Counted from the stretch's first letter, positions 32,289 through 42,316 are shown. The stretch: DNA of 64,000 nt from Thiothrix nivea DSM 5205 (GCF_000260135.1 NZ_JH651384.1:1925693-1989692); one strand, 5' to 3'. Notes: generated by a model not told the origin, from the sequence alone. Numbers and translations: made by a program.

Positions 32289-35200
32289 TTAATACGCCCC
32301 CAGCAAATCCGCCCCGATAGTGCCGCGCAGATTATGCAGGTATTCCGGCTTGCGGATGTCAGCCAGTTTGGCCTGTGCCTGTTGCAACCTGCCCGCAATA
32401 TCCATACGCTCGGCCACGTCGTGGTGCGTTTCTTTTACCAGGAAATGTTGCAGGTAGCGGCAATGCCGTTCCCATAACTCCACGTCACGCTGCTGTTTGG
32501 CTTCCAGACGTTGCTGATACCAGTGCGAATTCAACAGGTAATCACGGGTGAACATGGCGCGGATGTCAGGGTGGTGCGCATCCTTGCCCCCGTAACTGCC
32601 GGTCGCCATGATGTGGAGCAATGCCTTAATCGGTGGGCAGGCATCTTCAATGCTGCCGTCGTCAAGGTAACATTGGGCAACCTTCTGCTGGGCTTCGACG
32701 ATATTGTTGATGCCATCGACATACACCTCCAGCCCCTGCGTTTCCGGCTTGAGGATGTCTTCACCAAACACCACCGCCGGATTGTCGAAAATCTTGCCCA
32801 TAAAAGTGGCAACAAAGCGGTCGGTAATGCGATAGCCGAGGCGGCTGGCCAACACGGGCTTGCCATTGTGCTCAAAGTCTTTCAGCTTCTCCAGATAGCC
32901 ATTTTCGATCATGTAGCCTGGGTCGCGTTCATGCACGCGCAGCCGTGACCAGATTTCCGGGATCAGCAAACTGATGTCGTGATCAACCCGCAGCCGGGAA
33001 CCGATGTAGCCCGCCGCGCTGGAAAAACCAGCATAGCCGCTGATCAGGAACGACACCAGCGTGTTGTTCAGGTCGGCGGTCGTGCGCAGGGCGTTGAACG
33101 GCCCCTTGGTCAGCGCCCCCTCGCTGCCCGCTCCGGTGGTCGATGGCGACTTGCCGGTAACGCTGCAAATGAAATCCATGAACAGTTCCGGCAGCTCCTG
33201 ATAATGGATCGGGTTGAACACCGCCAGCGGGCGGATGCCTGGCTCCGGCGGATTGTTACGCCGCCCGGTCAGTACCGCATTGACCGGGTTCATCAGCGGT
33301 TGCTCCAGCGGCACGCGCCGCAGGAAACGTGCGCCCATTTCCGCCGCATAAGTACGCAGCGGGCGTTGCAGGTCAGGGCGGATTTGCAGATAGCGCGGAT
33401 TCTTGCTCGGTTTGCCACCGACCAAACGCGGGTTGGCGGAAGACACCGCGTATTCGCCTGACTTGCTGGCCGTTTTCAGCAACTTGCGCATCGGCTTGGT
33501 GTACTTCTGGAATTCAACCACATCGTCAACGATTTCGCTCAGGCTATCACCATGCAGCGGCTCGAAGTTGGCAATGAAGTTGCCCGGCTGCGCCATGTCA
33601 AACTCGGTCTGTTTATCGAAACCACGATGGATAGCCTCGTCCGGGCGCTGGAACAAACGGTATTCACAGTTCTTGGCCAACTTGACGCTGGGGTTGGGGC
33701 ACTTGGGGGAATGGTTGGGCAGCATGTCAGCCCTGACCACGACCGAAGCAGTGATGTCGTCTTCCATCTGCACTTTTTCGGTGGCGATGAAATCCTGCCG
33801 AACCTTGTAGGTGCGCCACGCACCGGTCTCGCACAAGCCTACCCGCAGGTAAGACGCCACCAGTTCGCGTCCCTCATATTTCAGCGCGTGCCCCGGCATA
33901 CCGTTGATCACATCCACCGAGAAATGGCTGCGCCAGTTGTTGCCCCAGTCCGGCTCGTACATACGCTTGATGATGAAGGCTTGCGAAAAAATACGTGGCG
34001 GAATGCACGCCAACCATTCATTGTAAGCGTCGGTATTACTGGGCGAAGGCGTCAGCAGCTTGATCACGGAACCCAGGCTGCGCTCCTCACTGAGCGGCTG
34101 GCGGCTGGAGTCACGGTCTTCGGCGGCGAACTCCGGCTTCAGGCGGCTGCTGTAATCGTGGTTGAAAATGGCTGCGACCTGATCCATATCCTCCTCAAAA
34201 TCCTGCACGAATACCGGCCCGTAGATCACGGCATCATCCAGCGACTTGGAGATTTCTGACTTACCACCACCAGACACGGTACACGGCTTGTGACAGAAAG
34301 TGCCTTCCGCATCGGTACCAAGAATACGCCAGCTGGGCGCAGACGGGTGTTTCTGCATTTCGGTCTTGTAACCGTTGGGCTGCATGTAAATCTTGCCGGG
34401 GCGCAACTTGATGGTGTGCTCGCCATCAGCGTTTTTCCAGCGGATGGTCTGGCTACGCAAATCCATGCGCACATCCAGCGGGATGTAAACCAAATCGGGG
34501 AAACGCTTGTCGATGGCGTAGCCTTGCGGCTGCACATCCATGATGTCCCCGAATTGTGCCAGCATATTGTCGAAGGTGTAGATGTCGGGGTGCTTGCGGG
34601 TGCGGCTGTCCGCGCCGTATTCCTCGCCGTGGTTGCGGCGCTGGAACGCGAGCGCACCCCCAGCGTGTTCCTCCTCCGCCAGCCCGAACAGGTTGGTGGA
34701 ATAGCTGATCTGGGTTTTGACTTCCTTCTTGCAATAACCGTAGTAGTTGTCGGCCAGGATGGTGACAATCACGCCGCGCTTGTCGCGGGCAGTAATCTTG
34801 AAGGCGTTGCCATCGTTGTAACGCTCGTTTTCATCCTGCCAGCACATGCCGTCTTTCCGATGGCGCTCGGTGGCATGGTCGTAGTGTGGCAGACCCAATT
34901 CTTTCTTGGTCAATTGCGTCAGGTGCGGGGCGAGGATGACACAGCCGGTATGGCCAGTCCAGTGCTCCACATCCAGCGCGGAATCATTGACCGGCAGGTA
35001 GGGGTTGCCCGCGTTGCCGAAAATGCTTTCAACGAAATCCAGGTTGCTAACCAGGTTACCGGGGGCGAAGAAGCGGATTTCCATGCTCTTTTCCGCTTCC
35101 ATGCCGGGAATGGCCGGGCATACCACCGGGCGCAGCAGCAGCGAGACGAACAGGCGCGCTTTCTGCTCCTCGTTGGCGGTGAAGGGCAGCGCCAGCAAAT

Positions 35201-35744
35201 CCTCCGGCGGATTGAGGGCATGAGCCAGCATCCGCGCATAGGCAATTTTCGGCACGGCCTTCTTGTCACCGGGAACCGGCAAGCCACCTTCGGCAATATG
35301 GAAGGAACCCTTGGTGGTGCGGCGGTCATTGGCCGGATTGTGCAGGATGCCCTGCTTCACCCGGTAGCTGGACACGATATCGGATTTGAATTCGTCGCCA
35401 TCGGCAGGCAGGGACAGTTCCCGCGCCACCCCGTAGCGGTCAAGCACTACGCTGTTGCAGGGCAGGCGTACCTTGCCGTCTTCCCCGCACTCTTCCAGAT
35501 AGCTGTCGAGGAAATCCTGGATGCGGCGGTCAACCGGGCACAGGTAATTCATCAGCAGACGGTTTTTTTCGCGGTAACTGGCCAGAAGATCGTGGGCGAC
35601 AGTGAGGAATTCGTTGTCTCCGGCTTGGGCTGCGGGTTGGCCGGAGGAGGAAAGCTTGAGGTTGATGTAAAGTTGCAGGCGGCGGCGTTCCGCCTCGGGG
35701 TCAGGGCGCGTGTTTCCCAGACCCAGCGATTGTTCCATGTTCAT
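32289..35744 (-). CDS. Probable PPi-dependent phosphoenolpyruvate carboxykinase
   Basis: 1151 aa, about the size known for PPi-type PEPCK (roughly 1100-1190 residues) and far longer than ATP- or GTP-PEPCK. Segments resembling the shared PEPCK core: DNYYGYCKKEVKTQISYS near 335, equivalent to the metal-site YGGxxKKxxFT of ATP-PEPCK, and a P-loop-like CTVSGGGKSEISKS near 490 followed by FVQDFEEDMDQVAAIF near 510. The enzyme interconverts oxaloacetate plus PPi with PEP, CO2 and phosphate. No other gene of carbon metabolism is adjacent. The assignment is by recognition of the family plus motifs; a search against characterised PPi-PEPCKs would settle it. The intergenic region downstream (32076-32288) holds a short GC-rich inverted repeat near 32233-32275. 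Confidence 0.7.
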   Translation of the reverse strand: MNMEQSLGLGNTRPDPEAERRRLQLYINLKLSSSGQPAAQAGDNEFLTVAHDLLASYREKNRLLMNYLCPVDRRIQDFLDSYLEECGEDGKVRLPCNSVVLDRYGVARELSLPADGDEFKSDIVSSYRVKQGILHNPANDRRTTKGSFHIAEGGLPVPGDKKAVPKIAYARMLAHALNPPEDLLALPFTANEEQKARLFVSLLLRPVVCPAIPGMEAEKSMEIRFFAPGNLVSNLDFVESIFGNAGNPYLPVNDSALDVEHWTGHTGCVILAPHLTQLTKKELGLPHYDHATERHRKDGMCWQDENERYNDGNAFKITARDKRGVIVTILADNYYGYCKKEVKTQISYSTNLFGLAEEEHAGGALAFQRRNHGEEYGADSRTRKHPDIYTFDNMLAQFGDIMDVQPQGYAIDKRFPDLVYIPLDVRMDLRSQTIRWKNADGEHTIKLRPGKIYMQPNGYKTEMQKHPSAPSWRILGTDAEGTFCHKPCTVSGGGKSEISKSLDDAVIYGPVFVQDFEEDMDQVAAIFNHDYSSRLKPEFAAEDRDSSRQPLSEERSLGSVIKLLTPSPSNTDAYNEWLACIPPRIFSQAFIIKRMYEPDWGNNWRSHFSVDVINGMPGHALKYEGRELVASYLRVGLCETGAWRTYKVRQDFIATEKVQMEDDITASVVVRADMLPNHSPKCPNPSVKLAKNCEYRLFQRPDEAIHRGFDKQTEFDMAQPGNFIANFEPLHGDSLSEIVDDVVEFQKYTKPMRKLLKTASKSGEYAVSSANPRLVGGKPSKNPRYLQIRPDLQRPLRTYAAEMGARFLRRVPLEQPLMNPVNAVLTGRRNNPPEPGIRPLAVFNPIHYQELPELFMDFICSVTGKSPSTTGAGSEGALTKGPFNALRTTADLNNTLVSFLISGYAGFSSAAGYIGSRLRVDHDISLLIPEIWSRLRVHERDPGYMIENGYLEKLKDFEHNGKPVLASRLGYRITDRFVATFMGKIFDNPAVVFGEDILKPETQGLEVYVDGINNIVEAQQKVAQCYLDDGSIEDACPPIKALLHIMATGSYGGKDAHHPDIRAMFTRDYLLNSHWYQQRLEAKQQRDVELWERHCRYLQHFLVKETHHDVAERMDIAGRLQQAQAKLADIRKPEYLHNLRGTIGADLLGAY

Positions 35745-35933
35745 GCCGGGCTAACTCTCTGTGGTGGACTAACTGTAGTGATTGGGGCAAAGGTTACCGA
35801 CAAGCGGCGCAGAAAGCCATATCCCATGTAAACTTGTATATTAGCAAGTGCTTATTTTGGAAGGGGATTTGCCAGTAGCTCGTGGAACCGTCCGGCGATG
35901 GAAGGGCTGTCATGTCCGGTGTAAACGTCGACA

Positions 35934-36191
35934 TCAACCATGTTGCGCTTTCAGGTCGTCCAGGGTGGGCAGGCTAGCATTTTTTGTCGTGAGGATTTTA
36001 CCCAGCACCATCAGCACACGGTCAACCTTGCGGATACCAATGTCGTTGTAAGCGTTGCGTTCCAGCGCGCCGATGGTGGTGCGGTCGAGATGGCACAGGT
36101 CGGCAAGCTGTTGCTGGCTCCAGCCGCGAGCTTTGCGGGCAGTGCGAATGGTTTCACCGATGGTTTCGAGCATGATGAATATATCCATCAT
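35934..36191 (-). CDS. XRE-family DNA-binding protein
   Basis: 85 aa helix-turn-helix protein: GETIRTARKARGWSQQQLADLCHLDRTTIGALERNAYND is a standard HTH_3 domain. It has two ATGs at the start and another six codons in; no good ribosome-binding site distinguishes them. It may be an antitoxin-like or regulatory protein with no evident toxin partner next to it. Confidence 0.8.
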   Translation of the reverse strand: MMDIFIMLETIGETIRTARKARGWSQQQLADLCHLDRTTIGALERNAYNDIGIRKVDRVLMVLGKILTTKNASLPTLDDLKAQHG

Positions 36192-36211
36192 TTCAAGTAG
36201 TAGGTGCGACC

Positions 36212-39025
36212 CTACACATGGACATCACATGACAAACCGATCTTTTTCAGTATTTCTTCAATCTGTCCGGCTTCAGGAATTTTCATCCTGCGGGCGTCCG
36301 CCAGCGACATGCTGAACAACTCACTTATCCGCTCAGAATTACGGGCTGCATCCATCTGCCACAGCAGGATGGCAAGCTTGGCTCGGCTTACCAGTAACTC
36401 ATGCGTATAGCCTGATTTTTCGAAGACAGCGATTTCCCTTTCCCGAAGCTCCAGCGCCTTGTCGAGTTGGCCGGAAACCTGATAGATGTCTGCCATCTGG
36501 CTGTGGGTGCGACCAATCTGCATGGCATTCTGCAAAGACTGGAAAATGATGAAAATTTCAGAGAGCGTCTGGAACGATTTTTCCAGCACCTCAGTAGGAG
36601 GAACTGTTTTCTTGTCCCAGATAAATTGCCATAGGCTATCCAGTTTATTCCGGGATTGCAGGATGTCGGCGATCTTACCCATGGTCACGGCTTTTTCTCG
36701 GACATCGCCGAGCTTCTCATAGACGGGTAGCTCATGGTTCTCACGAATGTTGAGTGCCTCGTCGAGTTGCCCGCGTGCTTGCAGGATGTCGGCGATCTTA
36801 CCCATAGTCACCGCTTTGGATCGGACATCGCCGAGCTTCTCATAGACGGGTAGCTGCTCTGTCTGGCGAATGTTGAGCGCCTCGTCGAGTTGCCCGCGTG
36901 CTTGCAGGATGTCGGCGATATTACCCATGGTCACGGCTTTGGATCGGACATCGCCGAGCTTCTCATAGACGGGTAGCTCATGGTTCTCAAGAATGTTGAG
37001 CGCCTCGTCGAGTTGCCCGCGTGCTTGCAGGATGTCGGCAATTCGGCCATAAGCAACCGCAATTGACCTTGTATTACCGACTTTTTGGAACATGGGTAAT
37101 GCGAAGTCTCGCAAACGTTTTTCAGATGAATCCATCTCACCTTTGAGATAGTCTACGTGTGCCAAAATTGAATGAAAACGAGCTTCCATATCCATATTTG
37201 GTCGTTTCTTGCATAAGCCCCCCCCCCCATGAAACAGTTGTTCTGCTTTAGTATATTCTCCAGCCTCGGTCTGTATATATCCGTAAAAATAGCAAAGCGA
37301 GACTCCCTCTTGAGTGGCAGGAATGGGAGAGTCATCTACCGCCTCCCAGAGCGCGCCCCACTCTTCACCCGCATAGGCAATGTCGGCAGTCACATCCCGT
37401 AAATCCCGTTGGTAATAACTGAACCATGCCCTGCAAATGGCGCGGCGGCGCGGCATCGGCCAGACAAGATGATGCTCCGACATAATGCGCGTGAGTGTTG
37501 CGACCGACAACTCGCCACTTTCCAATTTGTCCCGCACATGCTGCTGCAATTCCGCCGCAAACTCGCTTTCGACCTGCCATGCCAGGCGTTCCCGCAAGGT
37601 ATGGGCGACGGCGCGGGCGGCATGGTTCGCCAGCCGCAGCAAATACGCCGCCTGATTGCGGCTGGGTGGAGACCAGCGTTTTTGCAGCCAGTCCAGCAAC
37701 TTGTGCGCTTGCTCCTGCCGGGTGGCGGGATCAATGAGCAAGGCAGTCAATAACGGACTTTGGAAACGGTATACCAGCCCCTGATCCTGCATCCCGGCAA
37801 AATGCCAGTCCGCGCAATGCAGCAACGCCGGGCTGGCATTGACGTAAACATCATCCAGCACATCAATCAGGTCATCGCGGGCATTCCTGTCATTGACGCC
37901 CAGATAATCCAGCAGCACGTCGACAGGAATCCATTCCCCGCCCAAGGCAGCCAAACCGAACAGTCGCCGTAGCAGAGATTGCTGGTCGGCGGGCACGAGT
38001 TTCCGACGGGACTGCCAAAGTTCCTCGATATTCCTGCCGACAACCTTGCGCCAGCGTTCCAGATCATCGGCAGGCGCAAAGAACCAGCTCCCTTCCTGCT
38101 GCGTCAGCAAGCCTTCATCCATCAGCTTATCCAGCAACTCTCCCAGATGCTCGGCGTCAACCACACCACTGTGGAGGGCTGTATGCGTCAACAACCAACG
38201 CATGAATTCATCGTCAGCAATCCGTTTGCCGAAAGTTTCACGCAACGCGATCAACGCCCGTTGGGGTGATAACGGCATGACCGAGGCAAGTACATAACGC
38301 GCCCGGTCGCCCAGCAATTCAGCCAAAGGAAACGCAGGCGGAAAGGAAAAAGCCAAGCCCATGAACCCTCTGCCCGCGTCAGCATCATCATTCAGCCAGC
38401 GAACCGTATGCCACAGCTTTTCCAGCAGCCCCATGTCCAGCAGTTCGGCATTGCGCACATGCAGGATGACGTTACTGTCTTGCAGCAACTGCCTAAATAA
38501 TGCTTCCGCCTGATCAAAAACATTAGCATTCTCATCACCACTATCCGGCTTTGCAGTGGGCCAAAAAAGTGCTGCAAAGACCTTTTTCAGGTTTACGGAC
38601 ATGTCAGCCGGTCCAAACTTGGTGGACAGTTTTGCATCTACTGCATCCCCCAATGTTTGCAGCCGCCCCCACAAGGATGGATTTTGCATTTCAAGCTGCT
38701 GTTCGAAATCCTCCAGCCTTGCCTGCATATGCTCAAACTGCGCTTCAGGATCGGGCGCGTCCCGCAATTCCATATCCCAGTGAAACACCACCACCGGCAA
38801 GCCCGCATAGGTTTGCCGGAAATGCGCCGCCTCTAGCAGATAACGCCTGCCTGAACCAACATCGCCTTGCAGTACCAACGGGTAGACCTGCTGGTGCTCA
38901 CGGAATTTGGTTTTGCTGGCGGCAAACCAGTCCTGCACCGCCTGCGTTTCTGTTGCGGGGTGAAAGTTCAACCAACGGTATTGTCTAGCGATTTTATCCG
39001 CCTGCCCGGATACAAGGATTCCCAT
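36212..39025 (-). CDS. P-loop NTPase with tetratricopeptide repeats, carrying a G tract
   Basis: 937 aa from the ATG at 39025 (GGGGAACTTGC upstream). The N-terminal region has a P-loop-like LQGDVGSGRRYLLEAA near 53 with Arg replacing the usual Lys of Walker A, then an AAA/STAND-like segment (NVILHVRNAELLD; WLNDDADAGRGFMG). The C-terminal half is TPR: three nearly identical 41-residue units plus a partial one between about 655 and 790. An 11-G run at 37218-37228 (FHGGGGLCKK near residue 600) could shift frame by slippage. The architecture resembles STAND-type proteins, but no effector domain is recognisable. Confidence 0.7.
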   Translation of the reverse strand: MGILVSGQADKIARQYRWLNFHPATETQAVQDWFAASKTKFREHQQVYPLVLQGDVGSGRRYLLEAAHFRQTYAGLPVVVFHWDMELRDAPDPEAQFEHMQARLEDFEQQLEMQNPSLWGRLQTLGDAVDAKLSTKFGPADMSVNLKKVFAALFWPTAKPDSGDENANVFDQAEALFRQLLQDSNVILHVRNAELLDMGLLEKLWHTVRWLNDDADAGRGFMGLAFSFPPAFPLAELLGDRARYVLASVMPLSPQRALIALRETFGKRIADDEFMRWLLTHTALHSGVVDAEHLGELLDKLMDEGLLTQQEGSWFFAPADDLERWRKVVGRNIEELWQSRRKLVPADQQSLLRRLFGLAALGGEWIPVDVLLDYLGVNDRNARDDLIDVLDDVYVNASPALLHCADWHFAGMQDQGLVYRFQSPLLTALLIDPATRQEQAHKLLDWLQKRWSPPSRNQAAYLLRLANHAARAVAHTLRERLAWQVESEFAAELQQHVRDKLESGELSVATLTRIMSEHHLVWPMPRRRAICRAWFSYYQRDLRDVTADIAYAGEEWGALWEAVDDSPIPATQEGVSLCYFYGYIQTEAGEYTKAEQLFHGGGGLCKKRPNMDMEARFHSILAHVDYLKGEMDSSEKRLRDFALPMFQKVGNTRSIAVAYGRIADILQARGQLDEALNILENHELPVYEKLGDVRSKAVTMGNIADILQARGQLDEALNIRQTEQLPVYEKLGDVRSKAVTMGKIADILQARGQLDEALNIRENHELPVYEKLGDVREKAVTMGKIADILQSRNKLDSLWQFIWDKKTVPPTEVLEKSFQTLSEIFIIFQSLQNAMQIGRTHSQMADIYQVSGQLDKALELREREIAVFEKSGYTHELLVSRAKLAILLWQMDAARNSERISELFSMSLADARRMKIPEAGQIEEILKKIGLSCDVHV
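36680..37060. repeat. 123-bp tandem repeats encoding TPR units
   Basis: The marker GTCGAGTTGCCCGCGTG begins at 36761, 36884 and 37007, giving an exact period of 123 bp (41 codons). Copies differ at only a few positions, so copy number may vary between strains. Confidence 0.9.
37218..37228. repeat. 11-bp homopolymeric G tract (C on + strand) in a coding region
   Basis: Eleven consecutive C on the plus strand, read as GGG GGG GGG GGC in the gene. A one-base change in length would truncate the protein shortly afterwards, before all TPR units. Confidence 0.95.
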
Positions 39026-39178
39026 GCAAGTTCCCCAATAAGCCCCAGATGAATATTTGCTTAAGAGTCTACCACATGTAAAAAGTTCTGCACTAAACTG
39101 GATCACAAGCTATTGGCGTACCAACACAGCCAACACCTATACTATAATTAACATTATCTGACCTTGTGATGATTTTAA

Positions 39179-39514
39179 ATGGCAAAAGCGTCCTCCACTC
39201 TGTCAACCCGCACCCTTCTGACCTTGCAAACCTTTGGCGGCATGATCCGTGCTGCACGGCTGGAACGCGGGATGCCGCAACAGGAGCTGGCGGAACGCCT
39301 CGGCGTCAGCCGCCAAACCGTCAGTGCGCTGGAAAAAGGCGCTGCCAAAGTCGCCATCGGCACGGTGTTTGAAGCCGCTGCCATCGTCGGCATTCCGCTG
39401 CTGGCGGATAACAGCCGCGATTTGCAGCGCCTTGCCACCACCGTGGCGGGGTTCGCCAGCCTGTTGCCGGAACGCGCCCGGCATTCACAAGAGGAACTGA
39501 ATGATGACTTCTAA
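39179..39514 (+). CDS. HipB-like XRE antitoxin
   Basis: 111 aa. The HTH is FGGMIRAARLERGMPQQELAERLGVSRQTVSALEKGAAKVAIGTVFEAA. It overlaps the HipA gene by 14 bp. A TATAAT box lies about 30 bp upstream (39143-39148). In HipBA systems the antitoxin binds the promoter and the kinase. Confidence 0.85.
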   Translation: MAKASSTLSTRTLLTLQTFGGMIRAARLERGMPQQELAERLGVSRQTVSALEKGAAKVAIGTVFEAAAIVGIPLLADNSRDLQRLATTVAGFASLLPERARHSQEELNDDF

Positions 39515-40739
39515 ACCAACCCCAGCCAACAGTGCTTATGTTTGGGTGTGGCTACCGGGGCAAAGCCAGCCGGTGGTGGCGGGGCAAGTGGTCAAACAGG
39601 GGGCGTTGCACCGCTTCACCTATGGCCGCCGTTACCGCGAGCGGGAAGATGCCATTGCCTTATCGCCGTTCGAGTTGCCGTTGCGTAGCGGCACGTTCAC
39701 CCCGGAAGGCATGAATACCTTGCACTCCTGCCTGCGGGATGCCGCGCCGGATGCGTGGGGGCGACGGGTCATCAGCTACCAGTACGCGCATTTCACCCCG
39801 GATGAGCTGGATTACCTGCTGCTGTCCGGCAGTGACCGTATCGGGGCGCTGGATTTTCAAGCCAGCGGAAGCGAATACCAGCCCCGGCAAAGCCAGCCGC
39901 CACGTTTGCAGGACTTGCTCACCGCTGCTGAGTTGGTGGAACAACGCCAGCCTTTGCCGCCAGAACTGGACTTTGCCCTGCTGCACGGAACCAGTGTCGG
40001 CGGCGCACGTCCCAAAGCCCTGATTCAGGATGGGCAGCGCAGTTACATCGCCAAATTCAGTTCCTCAACCGACAATTACGACATCGTGAAAGCCGAGTAT
40101 GTCGCCATGCAACTGGCAAAACTGGCGGGGCTGGCGGTGGCGGAAACCTCGCTGCTTTCGGTGCTGGGCAAGGATGTGCTGCTGGTGGGGCGCTTTGACC
40201 GTGCGCCATTACCAGCAGGCCAAAGCAGCCGCCGTTTGCTGCTCAGTGGTTTGAGCCTGTTGGGCTTGAATGAAATGGAAGCGCGTTATGCCAGTTACCG
40301 CGATCTGGCTGATGTGATCCGCCAGCATTTTGCTGACCCGCAGGCCAGCTTGCGCGAGCTGTTCCAGCGGCTGGTGTTCAATATCCTGATCGGCAACACG
40401 GATGACCATGCGCGTAACCACGCGGCGTTTTGGGATGGCAAGCACTTGCGCCTGACCCCGGCTTATGACCTGTGTCCACAATTGCGGGCGGGGCGCGAGG
40501 CGACTCAGGCGATGCAGATCGGTGGGGTACAGGGTAACTTTTCGACGCTGGAAAATGCTTTGTCGGTGTGTACGGCCTTCCAGTTGACGCCAGCCAGCGC
40601 CCGTGAATTGATTGAACAGCAAGTCGCCATGATCCGGCAGCACTGGGATAGCGCCTGCGATGCGGCAGGATTGGCGGCAGCAGAACGTGGACGCTTGTGG
40701 CAACGGGCGGTGTTTAATCCATTTTGCTTTGGGGGGTGA
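39501..40739 (+). CDS. HipA-like serine/threonine kinase toxin
   Basis: 412 aa with the kinase fold: ATP-binding GTSVGGARPKALI near 158 and the FDR segment VLLVGRFDR near 228, the catalytic loop LIGNTDDHARNHAAF near 298 and the metal-binding LTPAYDLCPQLRAG near 319. HipA proteins phosphorylate GltX, causing dormancy. ATG at 39501 or 39504. Partnered with the upstream XRE gene. Confidence 0.88.
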   Translation: MMTSKPTPANSAYVWVWLPGQSQPVVAGQVVKQGALHRFTYGRRYREREDAIALSPFELPLRSGTFTPEGMNTLHSCLRDAAPDAWGRRVISYQYAHFTPDELDYLLLSGSDRIGALDFQASGSEYQPRQSQPPRLQDLLTAAELVEQRQPLPPELDFALLHGTSVGGARPKALIQDGQRSYIAKFSSSTDNYDIVKAEYVAMQLAKLAGLAVAETSLLSVLGKDVLLVGRFDRAPLPAGQSSRRLLLSGLSLLGLNEMEARYASYRDLADVIRQHFADPQASLRELFQRLVFNILIGNTDDHARNHAAFWDGKHLRLTPAYDLCPQLRAGREATQAMQIGGVQGNFSTLENALSVCTAFQLTPASARELIEQQVAMIRQHWDSACDAAGLAAAERGRLWQRAVFNPFCFGG

Positions 40740-40862
40740 GAGGGATTCCCCCTGCACCAAACCTGCACTTCGCTCCACCCTTTTTCCACATCCGCCCCAC
40801 TGATTTTCAATAATCATTTTTTATGATTGAGGCAACCCGTCACCAAGAACAAGGAGCCTCCC

Positions 40863-42263
40863 GTGCCAAACCAGCGTTTCTACCTCAAACTCACCATCAT
40901 CGCCGCCCTGATCCTGCTGTTGCTGATCCCGCAAGCCTTCATGCTGGGGCTGGTGGGGGAACGCGCCAGTTGGCGTGAGCAAGCCTACCAGAGCATCGGC
41001 CAGAGCTGGCCGGGGGCGCAAACCCTCGCCGGGCCGGTGCTGGCCGTGCCCTACCAACGCACCTACAACAGCAAGGAAACCGTCAAGGACAAGGGTGGCA
41101 AGGAACGCGAAGTGCTGCGCGAAGTCACCGACAAAGACATCCTCTACCTGCTGCCCAGCCAGTTGAATATCCGCAGCAAATTACAGAGTTCGCTACGCTA
41201 CCGGGGCATTTACGAAGTACCGGTCTACGCCAGCGGCTTGCAGGTCACGGGCGAATTCAACACTCAGCCGCTGCTGGATCTGCTGGCCGACAACAAGGGC
41301 AAGCAAATCCGCTGGGAAACGCCGCAACTGTCGGTGATGGTGCGCGACCAGCGCGGTATCGCCAGCCCACCCGCCCTGCAATGGATCGGCGCGGAACAGG
41401 CTTTCAAACCCGGCAACAACCTGCCCGGCAATGCCAGCGCCGGGATGCACGCCAAACTACCCACCATCGACCTGACGCAAGCCAACCGCCTGCCGTTCGC
41501 CTTCGACCTGGAACTGCGCGGGATGCGCGCGATGAATTTCGCCCTGCTGGCCGAGAACAGCAACGTACAACTGAGCTCCAACTGGCCGCACCCCAGCTTC
41601 AGCGGCGAACTGCTGCCGGAAACCCGCGAAGTCAGCGATGCCGGTTTCAACGCCCACTGGCGGGCGTCGTCGTTTTCCTACAACGTCAGCGGCGCGTTGG
41701 AACAGTGCCGTCAGGGCGAATGCGCCGGGTTGCTGGAGCGCGCGGTCGGTTTCGACCTGATCCAGCCGGTGGATGTCTACCAGCAGTCGGAACGCAGCAT
41801 CAAATACGCCGCGCTGTTCATCATCCTCACCTTCGTGGTGCTGATCCTGTTTGAACTGCTGAAGAAATTGCGGGTGCATCCGGTGCAATACACGCTGGTG
41901 GGGATGGCGCTGCTGGTGTTCTACCTGCTGCTGATTTCGCTGTCGGAACATGTCGACTTCTTGCGCGCATACACGGTGGCAGCGTTGGCCAGCACCGGTT
42001 TGCTGACGCTGTATTTCGGCGCGATATTGCACAGCCGTAAGCTGGGGCTACTGCTGGGTGCAGGGTTGGCGGGATTGTACGCACTGCTGTACGTGATCCT
42101 GCAAGCTGAGGAAAACGCCCTGCTGATGGGTAGCGTGCTGATCTTCGCGGTACTGGCGGTGCTGATGCTGGCGACCCGCCACTTCGACTGGTATGCGCTG
42201 ACGGGGAATACCAATGTTGGGACACCAGTCCCCCATATTGCCACCACTACCGAAACGGAATGA
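40863..42263 (+). CDS. creD: CreD-like inner-membrane protein
   Basis: 466 aa from a GTG at 40863 with AAGGAG upstream; a TTG 12 codons earlier is less likely. One N-terminal transmembrane helix, a large periplasmic region with GPVLAVPYQ near 47, MRAMNFALLAENSNVQL near 225 and WRASSFSYNVSGALEQC near 260, then five or so C-terminal helices (about 320-450). CreD is the CreBC-regulated envelope protein of unknown biochemistry. No creBC neighbours here. Confidence 0.87.
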   Translation: MPNQRFYLKLTIIAALILLLLIPQAFMLGLVGERASWREQAYQSIGQSWPGAQTLAGPVLAVPYQRTYNSKETVKDKGGKEREVLREVTDKDILYLLPSQLNIRSKLQSSLRYRGIYEVPVYASGLQVTGEFNTQPLLDLLADNKGKQIRWETPQLSVMVRDQRGIASPPALQWIGAEQAFKPGNNLPGNASAGMHAKLPTIDLTQANRLPFAFDLELRGMRAMNFALLAENSNVQLSSNWPHPSFSGELLPETREVSDAGFNAHWRASSFSYNVSGALEQCRQGECAGLLERAVGFDLIQPVDVYQQSERSIKYAALFIILTFVVLILFELLKKLRVHPVQYTLVGMALLVFYLLLISLSEHVDFLRAYTVAALASTGLLTLYFGAILHSRKLGLLLGAGLAGLYALLYVILQAEENALLMGSVLIFAVLAVLMLATRHFDWYALTGNTNVGTPVPHIATTTETE

Positions 42264-42316
42264 ATATCACGCAGACTGCACTCGCATAGCCATTGGTTCG
42301 GAAAGCTGGCGGTGAA

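Noticed and set aside
34290-35831. 513-codon plus-strand open frame opposite the PEPCK gene
   Set aside because: High GC at codon position 3 on the minus strand creates long antisense frames; only the minus-strand product shows a domain pattern.
36680-37060. Regular 123-bp repeats considered as a CRISPR array
   Set aside because: Units are contiguous, coding and three codons-in-phase; there are no spacers.
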